This document shows positions 1 to 9,405 of a stretch of 64,000 nt of DNA, in pieces; within the stretch, counting starts at the first letter, position 1; each line of letters starts with the position of its first letter. A program made the position numbers and the translations under genes. Source of the stretch: Bradyrhizobium sp. NP1. GTDB taxonomy: Bacteria; Pseudomonadota; Alphaproteobacteria; Rhizobiales; Xanthobacteraceae. Below the pieces are notes generated by a model, which did no database searches, was not told where the DNA came from, and was given only the letters and a program-made list of their open reading frames with translations. Location of the stretch: assembly GCF_030378205.1 (NCBI RefSeq), contig NZ_CP127385.1:5620001-5684000 (forward strand). The letters are read 5' to 3'.

Positions 1-1
1 C

Positions 2-103
2 GACCTTGATATCGAAGCCTATCGCGAGCGGCGCCTTGCGGCCATGGTCGACATGCTCAGGCACTTCGCCCTGGCGCGGCCGCCGGTGCTCGACAAGGAC
101 TAA
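2..103 (+). CDS. C-terminal end of an unidentified protein cut by the window edge
   Basis: An open frame enters from the left edge and ends at the TAA at 101-103, giving 33 residues that finish in RPPVLDKD. The piece is too short to assign to a family. It points right and converges with the NicX-like gene, whose stop codon begins at the next base (104), so the two genes meet tail to tail with no spacer. It may belong to the same catabolic locus, but nothing in the visible part shows a function. Confidence 0.5.
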   Translation, partial: DLDIEAYRERRLAAMVDMLRHFALARPPVLDKD

Positions 104-1150
104 CTAGCCAAAGACGTCCTGCAGAACGCCGTCGCGCACCACAGGGGTGCCGTCAACCTCGATCGTCGTGCCCATGACCGGCAGATCGAAATGTCCGGCG
201 GTATAGCGTCCCGCAAATTCGTTGGCGCCGGTGGAAAACAGAAAATTCCCGGCCACCGCGCGCAGCTCCGTGCCATTGGTATCGCGCTGGTCATACATCG
301 ACAGCGCCTCGTAGCGTGCCCGCGGGTTCATGCCGAAACCGACATGGGACACGGCATAGGCTTCGCGGTCGCCCCAGGCCGCAAGATACGCGCGCATCAT
401 CGCGGCATCGGTCCCCTCTCCGGCGAGATCAACGACGTAGTCGTCCTTCAGCGTCAGCCTGACCGGTGAGGTCAGGTAGCGCTTGAAGGTGAGATTGATG
501 TCGCCCGCGGCCATCACCAGGGTTCCGTTGACCGTTCCGCTTTTGGGAAAGCTGACGACAATGCCTCCCGGCCAGTGCGCCAGCGTGCCCGGCTTGTCGG
601 TCCAGCCCCAGACTCCGACCGTCGATGCGCCCGTCATGTCGATATCGAGATCGGTACCCACCTTCGAGGTCACGCGCATGCGCTTCGCACTACGCAGCAT
701 CCTTGCCGCCGCCCTCACCTGCTTCTCCAGCGCCGGGTCAGGAACCATGCGCTCCAAGGCTTCCGGGTGTTCGTTGGAGACCACGAGGATGCGCGCCCCA
801 GCCTTGAGGATTTCCGGAGTCTCCACCGCGTGCATCAATCCCTCGATCGTGCAGTCCACCACGAAGCCGGCCTGCTGCAACGCCGAGACGACGGGGGCCA
901 GTCGCTGGATCGCCTCGCTAGCGCCGGTTGAACGAATCGGAACCACCTGCCGGTTGCGGGGCGTTGGAACGATGAGGTGAAAAGGCTTTGCTCCCATGCG
1001 CAACAGTGCGAGCTCGGCAAGGTGGACATTGAGGGCCCGCGACTGGGTTTCCGACAGGATCGCCGCCGTATCGCCCGGTTTCACGGCGCAACGGTCGAAG
1101 ATCTCACAGAAAGCGTCGATCCACTTTGCTTCGATGCGATCCGCCAGCAT
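104..1150 (-). CDS. NicX-like 2,5-dihydroxypyridine 5,6-dioxygenase family protein
   Basis: A 348-residue protein of the aminopeptidase-T/M29-like family that includes NicX, the Fe(II) enzyme opening 2,5-dihydroxypyridine to N-formylmaleamate. The NicX iron ligands (His, then about 52 residues later an HxD pair) are matched by His269 in SHVGFGMNP and by His320/Asp322 in AGHFDLPVMG. Length fits NicX (about 350). It is the last gene of a leftward operon, 25 bases after a transporter permease. Databases often label such proteins leucyl aminopeptidase; the context of a molybdenum hydroxylase and a flavin monooxygenase favours ring cleavage. The exact substrate (2,5-dihydroxypyridine or a carboxylated analogue) is not settled by sequence. 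Confidence 0.75.
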   Translation of the reverse strand: MLADRIEAKWIDAFCEIFDRCAVKPGDTAAILSETQSRALNVHLAELALLRMGAKPFHLIVPTPRNRQVVPIRSTGASEAIQRLAPVVSALQQAGFVVDCTIEGLMHAVETPEILKAGARILVVSNEHPEALERMVPDPALEKQVRAAARMLRSAKRMRVTSKVGTDLDIDMTGASTVGVWGWTDKPGTLAHWPGGIVVSFPKSGTVNGTLVMAAGDINLTFKRYLTSPVRLTLKDDYVVDLAGEGTDAAMMRAYLAAWGDREAYAVSHVGFGMNPRARYEALSMYDQRDTNGTELRAVAGNFLFSTGANEFAGRYTAGHFDLPVMGTTIEVDGTPVVRDGVLQDVFG

Positions 1151-1174
1151 TCTGTCTTCCTTCTCTCACCAGCA

Positions 1175-1942
1175 TCAAACGTCCGGAAACCCACGCAACA
1201 AATAAGCCCGCAGCGCCTCCAGGGCGCCGTTGAGGATCAGGCCCAGCAGCGAGATCGTGATCAGCGGCACGAACATGTCGACAGCCTGAAAGGTGCGGGC
1301 TGCGGTTACCAGAACATGACCGAGGCCATCGGTCGAGGTGATCATCTCCGCGAGAAACACCACAATGCAGGAAATCACGAGTCCGATGCGGCAACCCGTG
1401 AGAATCGAAGGCATAGCCGCCGGCAGCACCACCTTGAACAAGATCTCCCGCGGCGGCGTGCCGGCCGCCATAGCCGACCAGACCAGCTTCTGTTCCACTG
1501 TGGAAGCGCCGTAGTAGGTGGATAGCAGGATCGGAAACAAGGCGTCGGCAGCAACGAGGGTAATCTTCGACTCGTGACCGAATCCAAGCAACAGCAGCAA
1601 CGCGGGATAAAGTGCCACTTTCGGGAGAGGAGCCAGCACCCGCACGATCGGCCGCACGACCGCGTTCACCGCCGGACTTGCCGACGCCGCTAGGCCGATC
1701 GATACGCCAAGGACGACGGCAATCGCAAATCCGGCAAAAAGCCGAAACAGCGTGGCTGCGATCTCCTGCTCGAAGGTGACGGTCGTCAACTGTTCGAGCA
1801 GACGCACGAACACTAGTCCCGGCGGCGGAAGCAGGGTCGCTGGCGCATAGCCGAACGACACCAACCCTTGCCAGACCGCAATCAACAATGCGATCGGCAC
1901 CAGCCCAATAAGGATGTCGTTTGTGACGACTCGCGCGTTCAT
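1175..1942 (-). CDS. ABC transporter permease, SsuC/TauC/NrtB type (second of two)
   Basis: An inner-membrane permease of the binding-protein-dependent family for sulfonate, nitrate or aromatic-acid type substrates, with about six hydrophobic segments and the cytoplasmic EAA-type loop near GTPPREILFKVVLPAAMPSI. The frame could begin at 1981, but the ATG at 1942 overlaps the stop of the preceding permease as ATGA, the same coupling seen between the upstream genes, so I take 1942. It probably forms a heterodimer with the product of 1939-2724. The transporter's cargo is likely a substrate or precursor for the NicX-like enzyme just downstream. Confidence 0.85.
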   Translation of the reverse strand: MNARVVTNDILIGLVPIALLIAVWQGLVSFGYAPATLLPPPGLVFVRLLEQLTTVTFEQEIAATLFRLFAGFAIAVVLGVSIGLAASASPAVNAVVRPIVRVLAPLPKVALYPALLLLLGFGHESKITLVAADALFPILLSTYYGASTVEQKLVWSAMAAGTPPREILFKVVLPAAMPSILTGCRIGLVISCIVVFLAEMITSTDGLGHVLVTAARTFQAVDMFVPLITISLLGLILNGALEALRAYLLRGFPDV

Positions 1943-2724
1943 GAAAAACTCAACGGCAGATCGAATTGCGGCTCCGACCACCGCACTAGGCGTGCTCGCA
2001 GCCGCTCGAACGACGCGTCCAGCACGATCCCCAGTGCACCGATGATGATGATCATGGCAAACACGGTATCATATTGCCCCATGTCGAGCGCATTGAAGAG
2101 GATATTTCCTGCACCGGACTGACGCGCGATCATTTCGCTCGTAATCATGGTGATCAGCGCCAGCACAAGCCCGGTACGACAACCGGTGAGGATTTCCGGC
2201 AAGGCGGCCGGCAACACGATCCGGATCAAGCGTTGTGCCGGGGACAGGCCCATGGCAGCGCCTGACCAAATCATCTTTTCTTCAACCGCCCTGGCGCCCT
2301 CAAAGCTGTGGTAGATCACCGGCAGGCTGACGCCCAGGAAGATCACGAGAGTCTTGGCGAGATCGCCGACCCCCAGCCATAGCATGATGATCGGCATCAG
2401 CGCCGCCTTGGGCACCGGGTAGATCACCATCAAGAGCGGATTGAAGAACGCGTTCACGGCGCGGCTGCGACCCATCACCAAGCCGAGCGGAATAGACAGC
2501 ACAACTGCGGCGCCAAAGCCGAGGGCCATCCGTCGCAACGAGGCCGCAAAATTCGTCAGCGTGTCCTTATCGGCCAGAATGACCGGGATTGCGCGAATGG
2601 CTTCGGTCGCGGTGGGGAAACTGTCATTGTGCAGGGCAAGCGAAGTCACCTGCCACCCCGCAAGCAAGGCCAGGCAGGCCACCAGGGGCGCGGCTCGTGA
2701 CAGGAATGTTTGCCCGATACTCAT
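1939..2724 (-). CDS. ABC transporter permease, SsuC/TauC/NrtB type (first of two)
   Basis: A 261-residue membrane permease with an N-terminal hydrophobic segment (about residues 9-30) and the ABC-contact loop around LSPAQRLIRIVLPAALPEI. Its start overlaps the stop of the ATPase gene by four bases (ATGA), and its own stop overlaps the next permease in the same way, so translation of the three is coupled. Two different permeases with one ATPase and one periplasmic binding protein make a full importer. The family moves sulfonates, nitrate, thiamine precursors and aromatic acids; specificity cannot be read from the permease. Confidence 0.85.
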   Translation of the reverse strand: MSIGQTFLSRAAPLVACLALLAGWQVTSLALHNDSFPTATEAIRAIPVILADKDTLTNFAASLRRMALGFGAAVVLSIPLGLVMGRSRAVNAFFNPLLMVIYPVPKAALMPIIMLWLGVGDLAKTLVIFLGVSLPVIYHSFEGARAVEEKMIWSGAAMGLSPAQRLIRIVLPAALPEILTGCRTGLVLALITMITSEMIARQSGAGNILFNALDMGQYDTVFAMIIIIGALGIVLDASFERLRARLVRWSEPQFDLPLSFS

Positions 2725-3566
2725 GGGGCTGCTCCGTCCCCGTCGCTATCGTCGAACATGCGCTCGATATCGACGACGTATTTCTGGTAGGCAGGGTCAA
2801 GCAGGAGCTCGGTGCGGCGACGCGGACGCGGCAGGTCGATATCGATGATTTGCCGGATGCGACCGGGAGAGCGCGTCATCATCACGACCTTGTCCGAGAG
2901 GAATACCGCCTCCTCGACCGAATGCGTCACGAAAAGTACGGTCTTGCGGTCACGCTCCCAGATATTGAGCAGATCGTTCTGCAATCGCGTGCGGGTATGC
3001 GCGTCCAGCGCGCCGAACGGTTCGTCCATCAGGAGCACCGCGGGATGGTAAGCGAGCGTGCGCGCCAGCGCGACGCGCTGCTTCATGCCGCCGGACAATT
3101 CCTTCGGGTAGAAGTCCTCGTATCCCTTGAGGCCGACCATTTCGATCAGCGCGCGCGCTTGCGCTTCGGCCTCAGCAAGCCTGACGCCCTGCTGGCGTGG
3201 ACCATACATCACGTTGCCGAGCACAGTCTTCCAGGGAAACAGCGCGAATTCCTGGAACACCGGCCCACGATCCGGACCCGGTCCGGTGATCGCCTTACCC
3301 GTCATCCTTGCTGCCCCGCGCGTCGGGCTCACGAAGCCGCCGACGATATAAAGCAGCGTCGATTTTCCGCAGCCGGAAGGGCCGAGAATCGAAACGAAAG
3401 CACCGTCCTCGATAGTCAGCGAGATATCGGAAAGCGCCACATGGTCCTGGCGCGCGGAGGTCTGGAACACCTGCGAGACATGGTCGATCTCGATCATCGC
3501 ACTCTTCGGCCCGGACGCCGGCGCGGGCTTAGCCTGACGATCCGATCGCGATGACAACACGTTCAT
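2721..3566 (-). CDS. ABC transporter ATP-binding protein, SsuB/TauB/NrtD type
   Basis: The ATPase of the importer. It has Walker A GPSGCGKST, signature LSGGMKQRVALAR, Walker B VLLMDEPFGALD and the switch His in VTHS. Length (281) is slightly long because of a Ser/Pro/Lys-rich start of about 23 residues before the conserved MIEIDHVSQVF, so the true start could be the internal Met at about residue 24. It follows the dehydratase gene by 73 bases and overlaps the permease gene downstream. Confidence 0.88.
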   Translation of the reverse strand: MNVLSSRSDRQAKPAPASGPKSAMIEIDHVSQVFQTSARQDHVALSDISLTIEDGAFVSILGPSGCGKSTLLYIVGGFVSPTRGAARMTGKAITGPGPDRGPVFQEFALFPWKTVLGNVMYGPRQQGVRLAEAEAQARALIEMVGLKGYEDFYPKELSGGMKQRVALARTLAYHPAVLLMDEPFGALDAHTRTRLQNDLLNIWERDRKTVLFVTHSVEEAVFLSDKVVMMTRSPGRIRQIIDIDLPRPRRRTELLLDPAYQKYVVDIERMFDDSDGDGAAP

Positions 3567-3639
3567 ATGCCTAGCTCTTTTTCCTCAGAGGCAACATACG
3601 AAGACTGGCATCTTGTGGCGAGGCAGGATTTCGCGCCAT

Positions 3640-5349
3640 TCAATTGCTGTCCGCCCCGTCGAACCACGGCCATTCGGCCGGCCCTTCATGGGTTACGGCC
3701 CCGCCGGGCGCCTGACCGACCAACCTTGCATATTTGGCAAGCGCCCCTGCCCGATGACGCGGCGGTCGCGGCTTCCAGGCCTTGCGCCGTTCGGCAAACT
3801 CGCGCTCGTCGATCAAGAGGTCCATGCGCCGCGCGCCGGCATCAATCCTGATCCGATCGCCGTCGCGGACCAGGGCCAGCGGCCCCCCAACAAAGGACTC
3901 CGGTGAAACATAGCCAATACACATGCCGCGCGTGGCGCCGGAAAATCGGCCATCGGTGATGAGTGCAACCTTCTCGCCCATGCCCTGTCCATAAATCAAC
4001 GCAGTGACACCCAGCATCTCGCGCATTCCGGGACCGCCGACCGGCCCCTCATTGCGGATCACCAGCACCTCGCCTGCTGAGTAGTGTCGGTTACGAACCG
4101 CCTTGACGCATGCTTCCTCGTCTTCAAAGACACGCGCAACGCCTTCAAAGACGAGGCTTTTCAGGCCGGCAACCTTGATGACTGCGCCGTCGGGACAGAG
4201 ATTGCCCTTGAGCACGGCGACGCCCCCGTCCGCCATGATCGGCTTGGACACCGAATGAATAACGTCGCCATCGGGCGCGTTGGCATCGCGATATTCCTCG
4301 GCAAGCGTCCTGCCCGTCACGCTTAGACAGGATCCGTCAATATGACCGCTTTCGATGAGCGCTCGGATGATGACTGCAGTTCCGCCGATATCGTAAACGT
4401 CCTTGGCGGTGTATTTGCCGCCTGGCCGCAGGTTGCCGATCAACGGCGTCCGCGCGAACACTTCGCCAACATCGTCGAGGCTGAAGGCAATCCCGGCTTC
4501 GTTGGCGATCGCCGGCAGGTGGAGCGCCGCATTCGTCGAACCTCCGGTCGCGGCCACGACGGCTGCGCCATTTTCCAGCGACTTCCGCGTAACGATCTCT
4601 CGGGGAAGCGGTCCCCCCTGTTCCAGCATTCGCATCACCAAGCGTCCGGCCCGGCGGCAAGCCTGTGCCCGCTCCGCATAGACGCCCGGAATCATCGAGA
4701 CGTTGGGGATGGTCAGTCCCATCGCCTCGGAAACCATCGCCATGGTGTTGGCGGTGAACTGTCCGGCACAGGCGCCAATCGTGGGCAGGCAGGACCGCTC
4801 GATCGCGGCCAGCGTCGTCTGATCGATCTCACCGGTCATGAAGCTGCCGACGGCTTCGTAGGAGTCGAGCACCGTCAACGTTCGCCCGCCGAGCTTTCCC
4901 GGCAGTGCACTGCCCCCATAGATGAAGATCGAGGGAACATTGCAGCGGATCATCCCCATCATCACGCCCGGGAGCGTCTTGTCGCAGCCGCCGAAGCCGA
5001 TCAGGGCGTCGTAGGCAAGACCGTGAACGACAGCCTCGATGGAGTCGGCGATCAGTTCGCGTGAAAAGAGGGAAAATTTCATGCCCTCATGATTCATGCT
5101 GATGCCATCGGAAACGGAGACCGTGGCGAATTCGCGCGGCGTTCCGCCAGCCTCGGCAATTCCCGCTTTGGTCGCCTCGACCTGGAAATCGTGGGTCATG
5201 TTGCAGGGCGTCTGCTCGCCCTTCATGCTGACCACCCCGACCATCGGCTTTTCGAGCGCCGCGTCGTCGAGCCCCATCGCCCGCATGAAAGCGCGGTGCG
5301 GCGCCCGGTCGAGCCCGTCAATCGTTACACGGGATCGCCTTTTCGTCAT
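3640..5349 (-). CDS. ilvD: Dihydroxy-acid dehydratase family (IlvD/Edd)
   Basis: A 569-residue iron-sulfur dehydratase. Members remove water from 2,3-dihydroxy acids (valine/isoleucine pathway) or sugar acids. The three cluster cysteines are seen at C49 (TPCNMTH), C122 (GGCDKTLPG) and C194 (GACAGQFTANTM). It sits between the binding protein and ATPase genes of one importer, which suggests a catabolic role (for example on a hydroxylated acid) rather than the housekeeping IlvD, but sequence alone does not separate the two. Spacing is 63 bases from the binding-protein gene and 73 to the ATPase gene, consistent with one transcript. Confidence 0.85.
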   Translation of the reverse strand: MTKRRSRVTIDGLDRAPHRAFMRAMGLDDAALEKPMVGVVSMKGEQTPCNMTHDFQVEATKAGIAEAGGTPREFATVSVSDGISMNHEGMKFSLFSRELIADSIEAVVHGLAYDALIGFGGCDKTLPGVMMGMIRCNVPSIFIYGGSALPGKLGGRTLTVLDSYEAVGSFMTGEIDQTTLAAIERSCLPTIGACAGQFTANTMAMVSEAMGLTIPNVSMIPGVYAERAQACRRAGRLVMRMLEQGGPLPREIVTRKSLENGAAVVAATGGSTNAALHLPAIANEAGIAFSLDDVGEVFARTPLIGNLRPGGKYTAKDVYDIGGTAVIIRALIESGHIDGSCLSVTGRTLAEEYRDANAPDGDVIHSVSKPIMADGGVAVLKGNLCPDGAVIKVAGLKSLVFEGVARVFEDEEACVKAVRNRHYSAGEVLVIRNEGPVGGPGMREMLGVTALIYGQGMGEKVALITDGRFSGATRGMCIGYVSPESFVGGPLALVRDGDRIRIDAGARRMDLLIDEREFAERRKAWKPRPPRHRAGALAKYARLVGQAPGGAVTHEGPAEWPWFDGADSN

Positions 5350-5412
5350 GCGCGCGGTCCCTTCCGAAAACCTCGACCTTTAACGATCGACATCAACCGA
5401 AAGCAGCCGGCG

Positions 5413-6396
5413 CTATTGCAGCGGAGCGACGATGGTCGGATGTTTGAACTGGGATACGTCCATCTTCGGCAGCATCCCCGTCTCGGCATAGATGTCGAAC
5501 ATCTTCTGGATCGCGGCAAAGTTGGGCGCCGCGCCTGGATCCCTGCCGAAATCGTTGTCCTTGAGCAGATAGGTGTCGAGCACCGGTACGGGCGCCTTCA
5601 GCACCTCAGAAACCACTTTTAGAGTCTCGTCGCGATTGGCCAACGCCTTCTTCATGCCGGAAGTGATGTCGCGGACATAAGCCTTTACCAGATCAGGATT
5701 CTTGTCGACGAAGTCGGCGCGGCAGGCTTCCAGGATATGGACGATATTCGGCATCGCCTGCGACAGCGAGAACAGCTTGCGCGTGCCGCCCTTGGCCTCC
5801 GCGCGCGCCGCGAACGGCTGGTTCATATTGACCGCATCGACGCGACCCTGCCGGAGCGCGTCTTCCGAAACAGCGAAACCGACCTCGACAAGCTTGATGT
5901 CCTTGGCCGGATCGACGCCATTCTGCTTCAGCAGCATGTTGAAGGGCCCTTGGGTTCCGCCGCCGATCACGGAAATGCCGATAGTCTTGCCCTTCAGGTC
6001 AGCGATGGTCTTGATCGGCGAGTTGTCCAGAACCGCCCAATAAACCGAGAAGCCGCCCGGCTTCTCGAACACATGCTGCGCCACGATGTAGGCCTTCAGG
6101 TTGCCGCCGACGACGCCGTTGGCGAGCGACAGCGGCGCCTGGGTCGCACAGTCGAGTGCCCCGGCGGCAAGCGCCTGCGTCATGGGCGCGGTGCCCTGAA
6201 ACTGCGTCCATTCGATGTTGTAGGTCTTGCCGAGGTCAGGGAATTCCGCGGGTCGCCGCATCATCCAGTATTTCGATTCCTCTGCCGGGATTGTCCAGCC
6301 AACGCGGATCGTTTGCTGCGCGTGCGAAGCGTTCGACGCCCCAAGCAGAGCGACCAGCATTCCAGCCGCAAGACCCCACTTCCCACCCAAACGCAT
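5413..6396 (-). CDS. Periplasmic substrate-binding protein, SsuA/TauA/NMT1 type
   Basis: A 327-residue secreted binding protein. An N-terminal signal peptide (about residues 1-26, hydrophobic run then SHAQQ) precedes a type-2 periplasmic-binding fold with QALAAGALDCA, which resembles the ligand-binding region of aliphatic sulfonate and aromatic-acid binding proteins. It is the first gene of the operon running down to the NicX-like gene, so any operon promoter should lie in 6397-6545. The cognate permeases and ATPase lie past the dehydratase gene. Confidence 0.85.
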   Translation of the reverse strand: MRLGGKWGLAAGMLVALLGASNASHAQQTIRVGWTIPAEESKYWMMRRPAEFPDLGKTYNIEWTQFQGTAPMTQALAAGALDCATQAPLSLANGVVGGNLKAYIVAQHVFEKPGGFSVYWAVLDNSPIKTIADLKGKTIGISVIGGGTQGPFNMLLKQNGVDPAKDIKLVEVGFAVSEDALRQGRVDAVNMNQPFAARAEAKGGTRKLFSLSQAMPNIVHILEACRADFVDKNPDLVKAYVRDITSGMKKALANRDETLKVVSEVLKAPVPVLDTYLLKDNDFGRDPGAAPNFAAIQKMFDIYAETGMLPKMDVSQFKHPTIVAPLQ

Positions 6397-6545
6397 AGTC
6401 CCCCACTCCTCTTTGGCGACGGTAGCTGCCGCACGCTAAGTGGGTAAATGTTTCATGGTTCAAATAGTTAGGCAAGCCGCCGCAGGCGTCCGTCAGCGGC
6501 GGCTGGGTACGGCAAGTCCCTGCTTCGCAGGCAACTTGAGCTTGT

Positions 6546-6791
6546 TCAGCCTTCAACCTGACACGGATCCCACATCTGCTGATATCGGGGATCACTCGCC
6601 TTCGCCGGACCCGGTGGGGAGAGAGGTGTCAGTACAGACCGGCCGTGCCGCACGACGGGACTAAAGCGGCCCTTGGGAACATGCGAAATCTTCGCGCCAG
6701 CCGCGGGGGTGACCGACTCCGACCGGGCCGGCGCCATCACGCACAAGAGGCCGATCGTGGCGACGCCGAGGGCGGCTATCAGTGTCCGCAT
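6546..6791 (-). CDS. Small secreted protein, unknown function
   Basis: An 81-residue frame beginning with a typical signal peptide (charged start, hydrophobic core about residues 4-21, likely cleavage after ARS). The remainder is polar and Pro-rich with a single Cys near the end (WDPCQ). It lies alone between two operons on the same strand. No family is recognised. The signal peptide is the only real support, so it could be a spurious frame. Confidence 0.45.
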   Translation of the reverse strand: MRTLIAALGVATIGLLCVMAPARSESVTPAAGAKISHVPKGRFSPVVRHGRSVLTPLSPPGPAKASDPRYQQMWDPCQVEG

Positions 6792-6928
6792 GAGAACATC
6801 CCGGATTCAGGTTGCGTTGCAACGTACAACACCGCCAACATCAAAACATTCGCCCACCTTCCCCTCGAACAAAAATAAAGCGGGGATCAGGATGTCGGAA
6901 CAGCCAATCCTGAGCGCAGTCCCGCCGC

Positions 6929-7666
6929 TCAGACTGAGCAATAGCGCTCCTTGATCTCGCTATTGGCCAGGAGCTCCCGTGCGGAAGCCTGATGGACCAC
7001 CGTCCCCTGATCCATTACATAGGCGCGGTCCGCGATATCGAGCGCCAGCTCGACATTCTGCTCGACCAGCAGCAGAGTCGTTCCCTGCGCCTTCATGGTC
7101 CGGAACAGGGCGAACATCTCGTCGACCAGGACCGGCATGATCCCCTCGGACGGTTCGTCGAGCATGATGAGGGCAGGCTTCGCGATCATGGCTCGCGCGA
7201 TCGCAAGCATCTGCTGCTCCCCACCCGACATGGTCATCGCGTCCTGGTCAAGGCGCTCGGCCAGGCGTGGAAATATCTTGGCGATTCCATCGATCAGCGT
7301 GATCTCTTTCTTCTTCTCAGGCGAAGCGACAAGTCCGAGCCGAAGATTCTCCCGGACCGACAGCCCTTGCACGATGCGTCGTTCCTCAGGAACGTAGGCA
7401 AGACCCAGGGCAAAGCGCATGTGGGCGGGCCGGTTCAAGAGTTCCTGGCCCTTGAAACTCACCGAACCACGTGTTCGGTCCATCAGGCCCATGATCGACT
7501 TGAGCGTCGTGGTCTTGCCTGCACCGTTGCGGCCAATCAGGCAGACGATCTCGCCCTTGCCGACCTCAATACTGATATCCTGCAGCACGTGGCTTGCACC
7601 ATACCAGGCGTCGAGATGGTGGACTTGCAGCATCGGTTCAGTGCTCGCGCTGGCCAAGGTAGACAC
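6929..7666 (-). CDS. livF: Branched-chain amino acid type ABC transporter ATPase (LivF-like)
   Basis: The second ATPase of a Liv-type importer. It has Walker A GRNGAGKTT, signature MSGGEQQMLAIARAM and Walker B LIMLDEPSEGI, the last typical of LivF. The first possible start (7666) overlaps LivG by 29 bases; the Met at 7633 (MLQVHHLDAWYG) leaves a four-base gap and starts right at the conserved fold, so either is possible. It is the last gene of the operon that starts with the molybdenum hydroxylase subunits. Liv-type systems of rhizobia carry many substrates besides leucine, including aromatic acids. Confidence 0.88.
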   Translation of the reverse strand: MSTLASASTEPMLQVHHLDAWYGASHVLQDISIEVGKGEIVCLIGRNGAGKTTTLKSIMGLMDRTRGSVSFKGQELLNRPAHMRFALGLAYVPEERRIVQGLSVRENLRLGLVASPEKKKEITLIDGIAKIFPRLAERLDQDAMTMSGGEQQMLAIARAMIAKPALIMLDEPSEGIMPVLVDEMFALFRTMKAQGTTLLLVEQNVELALDIADRAYVMDQGTVVHQASARELLANSEIKERYCSV

Positions 7667-8408
7667 GCTTCACCGCCTCGTTCTGACGAACCTGTTGCGG
7701 CGTGCCTTCGGCAAGCAATTCGCCGTGATGAAGTACCAGGATACGATCGCTGATCCCGAGCACCAGCTTCATCTTGTGTTCGACCAGAATGACCGTGCGC
7801 TCGGCTGCAAGCTTTACGATCAGGTCCATCATGGTGCGGGTCTCTTCCGGACTCATGCCGGCGGTCGGCTCGTCAAGCAGCAGCAAACGCGGCCGGCTTG
7901 CGAGCGCCATGCCGATCTCGAGTGCTCGCTGCTCACCATGTGCCAGTGTCCTGGCCGAACGCTCGCGCGCCTCCCACAAGCCCACGAGGCGCAGCAGCTC
8001 GTCAGCCTGCTCGGTCAGTTCGCGAAGGCGGGCCCGCGGCCGCCAAAGGTCGTAGCGCGAAACCAGGGCCTGCAGCCCAACCCTGATATTCTCGCGCGTG
8101 GAAAGCTGCGGAAACACATTGGTGATCTGGAACGATTTTGCGATTCCCATATGGGCGAAACGATGCTGCGGCAGACCCGTTACATCCCTGCCCTCGAACT
8201 CCACAGTTCCCGTCGAGGGCGGGAACGCTCCTGACAGCAGATTGAAATACGTGCTCTTGCCTGCCCCATTCGGGCCAATAATCGAGGTAATTGCGCCGCG
8301 GTTGAACTCGGCCGAAATATCCCTCAGTGCGACGAACTTGCCGAACATCTTGCCGACACCCTTGGTGCGCAGGATGGCGGATTGCGCCGGCAGAACAGTC
8401 GGGGTCAT
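7638..8408 (-). CDS. livG: Branched-chain amino acid type ABC transporter ATPase (LivG-like)
   Basis: The first ATPase of the Liv-type importer: Walker A GPNGAGKST, signature LAHGEQRALEIGMAL, Walker B LLLLDEPTAGM, and the long insert between Walker A and signature usual in LivG. The frame is open back to 8465, but the ATG at 8408 overlaps the LivM stop as ATGA and gives the usual length, so I use 8408. It pairs with LivF. Confidence 0.88.
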   Translation of the reverse strand: MTPTVLPAQSAILRTKGVGKMFGKFVALRDISAEFNRGAITSIIGPNGAGKSTYFNLLSGAFPPSTGTVEFEGRDVTGLPQHRFAHMGIAKSFQITNVFPQLSTRENIRVGLQALVSRYDLWRPRARLRELTEQADELLRLVGLWEARERSARTLAHGEQRALEIGMALASRPRLLLLDEPTAGMSPEETRTMMDLIVKLAAERTVILVEHKMKLVLGISDRILVLHHGELLAEGTPQQVRQNEAVKRVYLGQREH

Positions 8409-9391
8409 GGCTTGACCCGTGCGATCAGCGTGCCCCAGATGCCGGACGGAAAGAACAGCACGCACATCATGAAAATGGCTCCGACGACGAGCTGCCAGTG
8501 CACAGTCCAGACCGAGACCAGGTTTTCCAGCAGCAGGAACGTCGCCGCTCCGATCATCGGCCCGAAAAACGTACCCATACCGCCAAGCAGCGCAATCATG
8601 ACGACGATGCCCGAGGTGTCGTAGTGCAGGATTTCGATCGGCACGATGGACAAATGCAAGGCTTGCAGAGCGCCAGCCAACCCGCAGAAGCCGCCGGACA
8701 GCACAAAGGTAATCAAGCGCGTCAACGTGGCATTATAGCCCGATGCGCGCGCACGAACCTCGTTTTCTCGCACCGCTTCAATCACCGCACCGAACGGCGA
8801 TGCAAGGATACGCGACAACACAAAAAACGCAGCAATCACGAAGGCCGCGATGACATAGTAGCGCGTCAGCGGATTGATGAAATCAAGCTTCAGTCCGAAC
8901 AGATCAATGGTGCGGACATTAATGCCACGCAGCCCGTTCTCACCACCGGTCCAATCGACCGCCTGATAAAACAGGTAGTAGACGCATTGCGACAGCGCCA
9001 TCGTGACCATGGCAAAATAGATCCCGCGAGTTCGGATCGCCAGCACGCCAATCGCGGCCGCCATCAGAAGTCCTGCGACGATGCCGATCGCTATCGCTGC
9101 GTACCAGGGCAACCCAAGGTGCACGATGGCGATGCCGCAAAGATAGGCCCCCGTTCCGAACAGCGCCGCATGTCCGAAGGACAACAACCCGAGGTAGCCG
9201 TAAACCAGGTTGAATCCGAGCGCATACAGCCCATAGATCAGGATATTCACCGCGAGCGCTGAAAACGGCATCACGAGCGGGAAAACGAGGACCACCAGAC
9301 TTGCCAGGCTGGCACGATGGCGCGTAGCGAAGTCCAACCAGTTCGTCATCCGTGTCTGGGTCCGCTGCAGCGATTGGGTCATCTCATTCAT
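8405..9391 (-). CDS. livM: Branched-chain amino acid type ABC permease (LivM-like)
   Basis: A 328-residue membrane permease with 8-10 hydrophobic segments. The GYLGLLSFGHAALFGTGAY motif near residues 65-84 is the hallmark of LivM proteins. Its stop overlaps the LivG start. It partners LivH (15 bases upstream) to form the membrane channel. The first 20 or so residues are polar and contain several Met codons, so the start is uncertain by that amount. Confidence 0.87.
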   Translation of the reverse strand: MNEMTQSLQRTQTRMTNWLDFATRHRASLASLVVLVFPLVMPFSALAVNILIYGLYALGFNLVYGYLGLLSFGHAALFGTGAYLCGIAIVHLGLPWYAAIAIGIVAGLLMAAAIGVLAIRTRGIYFAMVTMALSQCVYYLFYQAVDWTGGENGLRGINVRTIDLFGLKLDFINPLTRYYVIAAFVIAAFFVLSRILASPFGAVIEAVRENEVRARASGYNATLTRLITFVLSGGFCGLAGALQALHLSIVPIEILHYDTSGIVVMIALLGGMGTFFGPMIGAATFLLLENLVSVWTVHWQLVVGAIFMMCVLFFPSGIWGTLIARVKP

Positions 9392-9405
9392 CGCGAGATG
9401 TCACC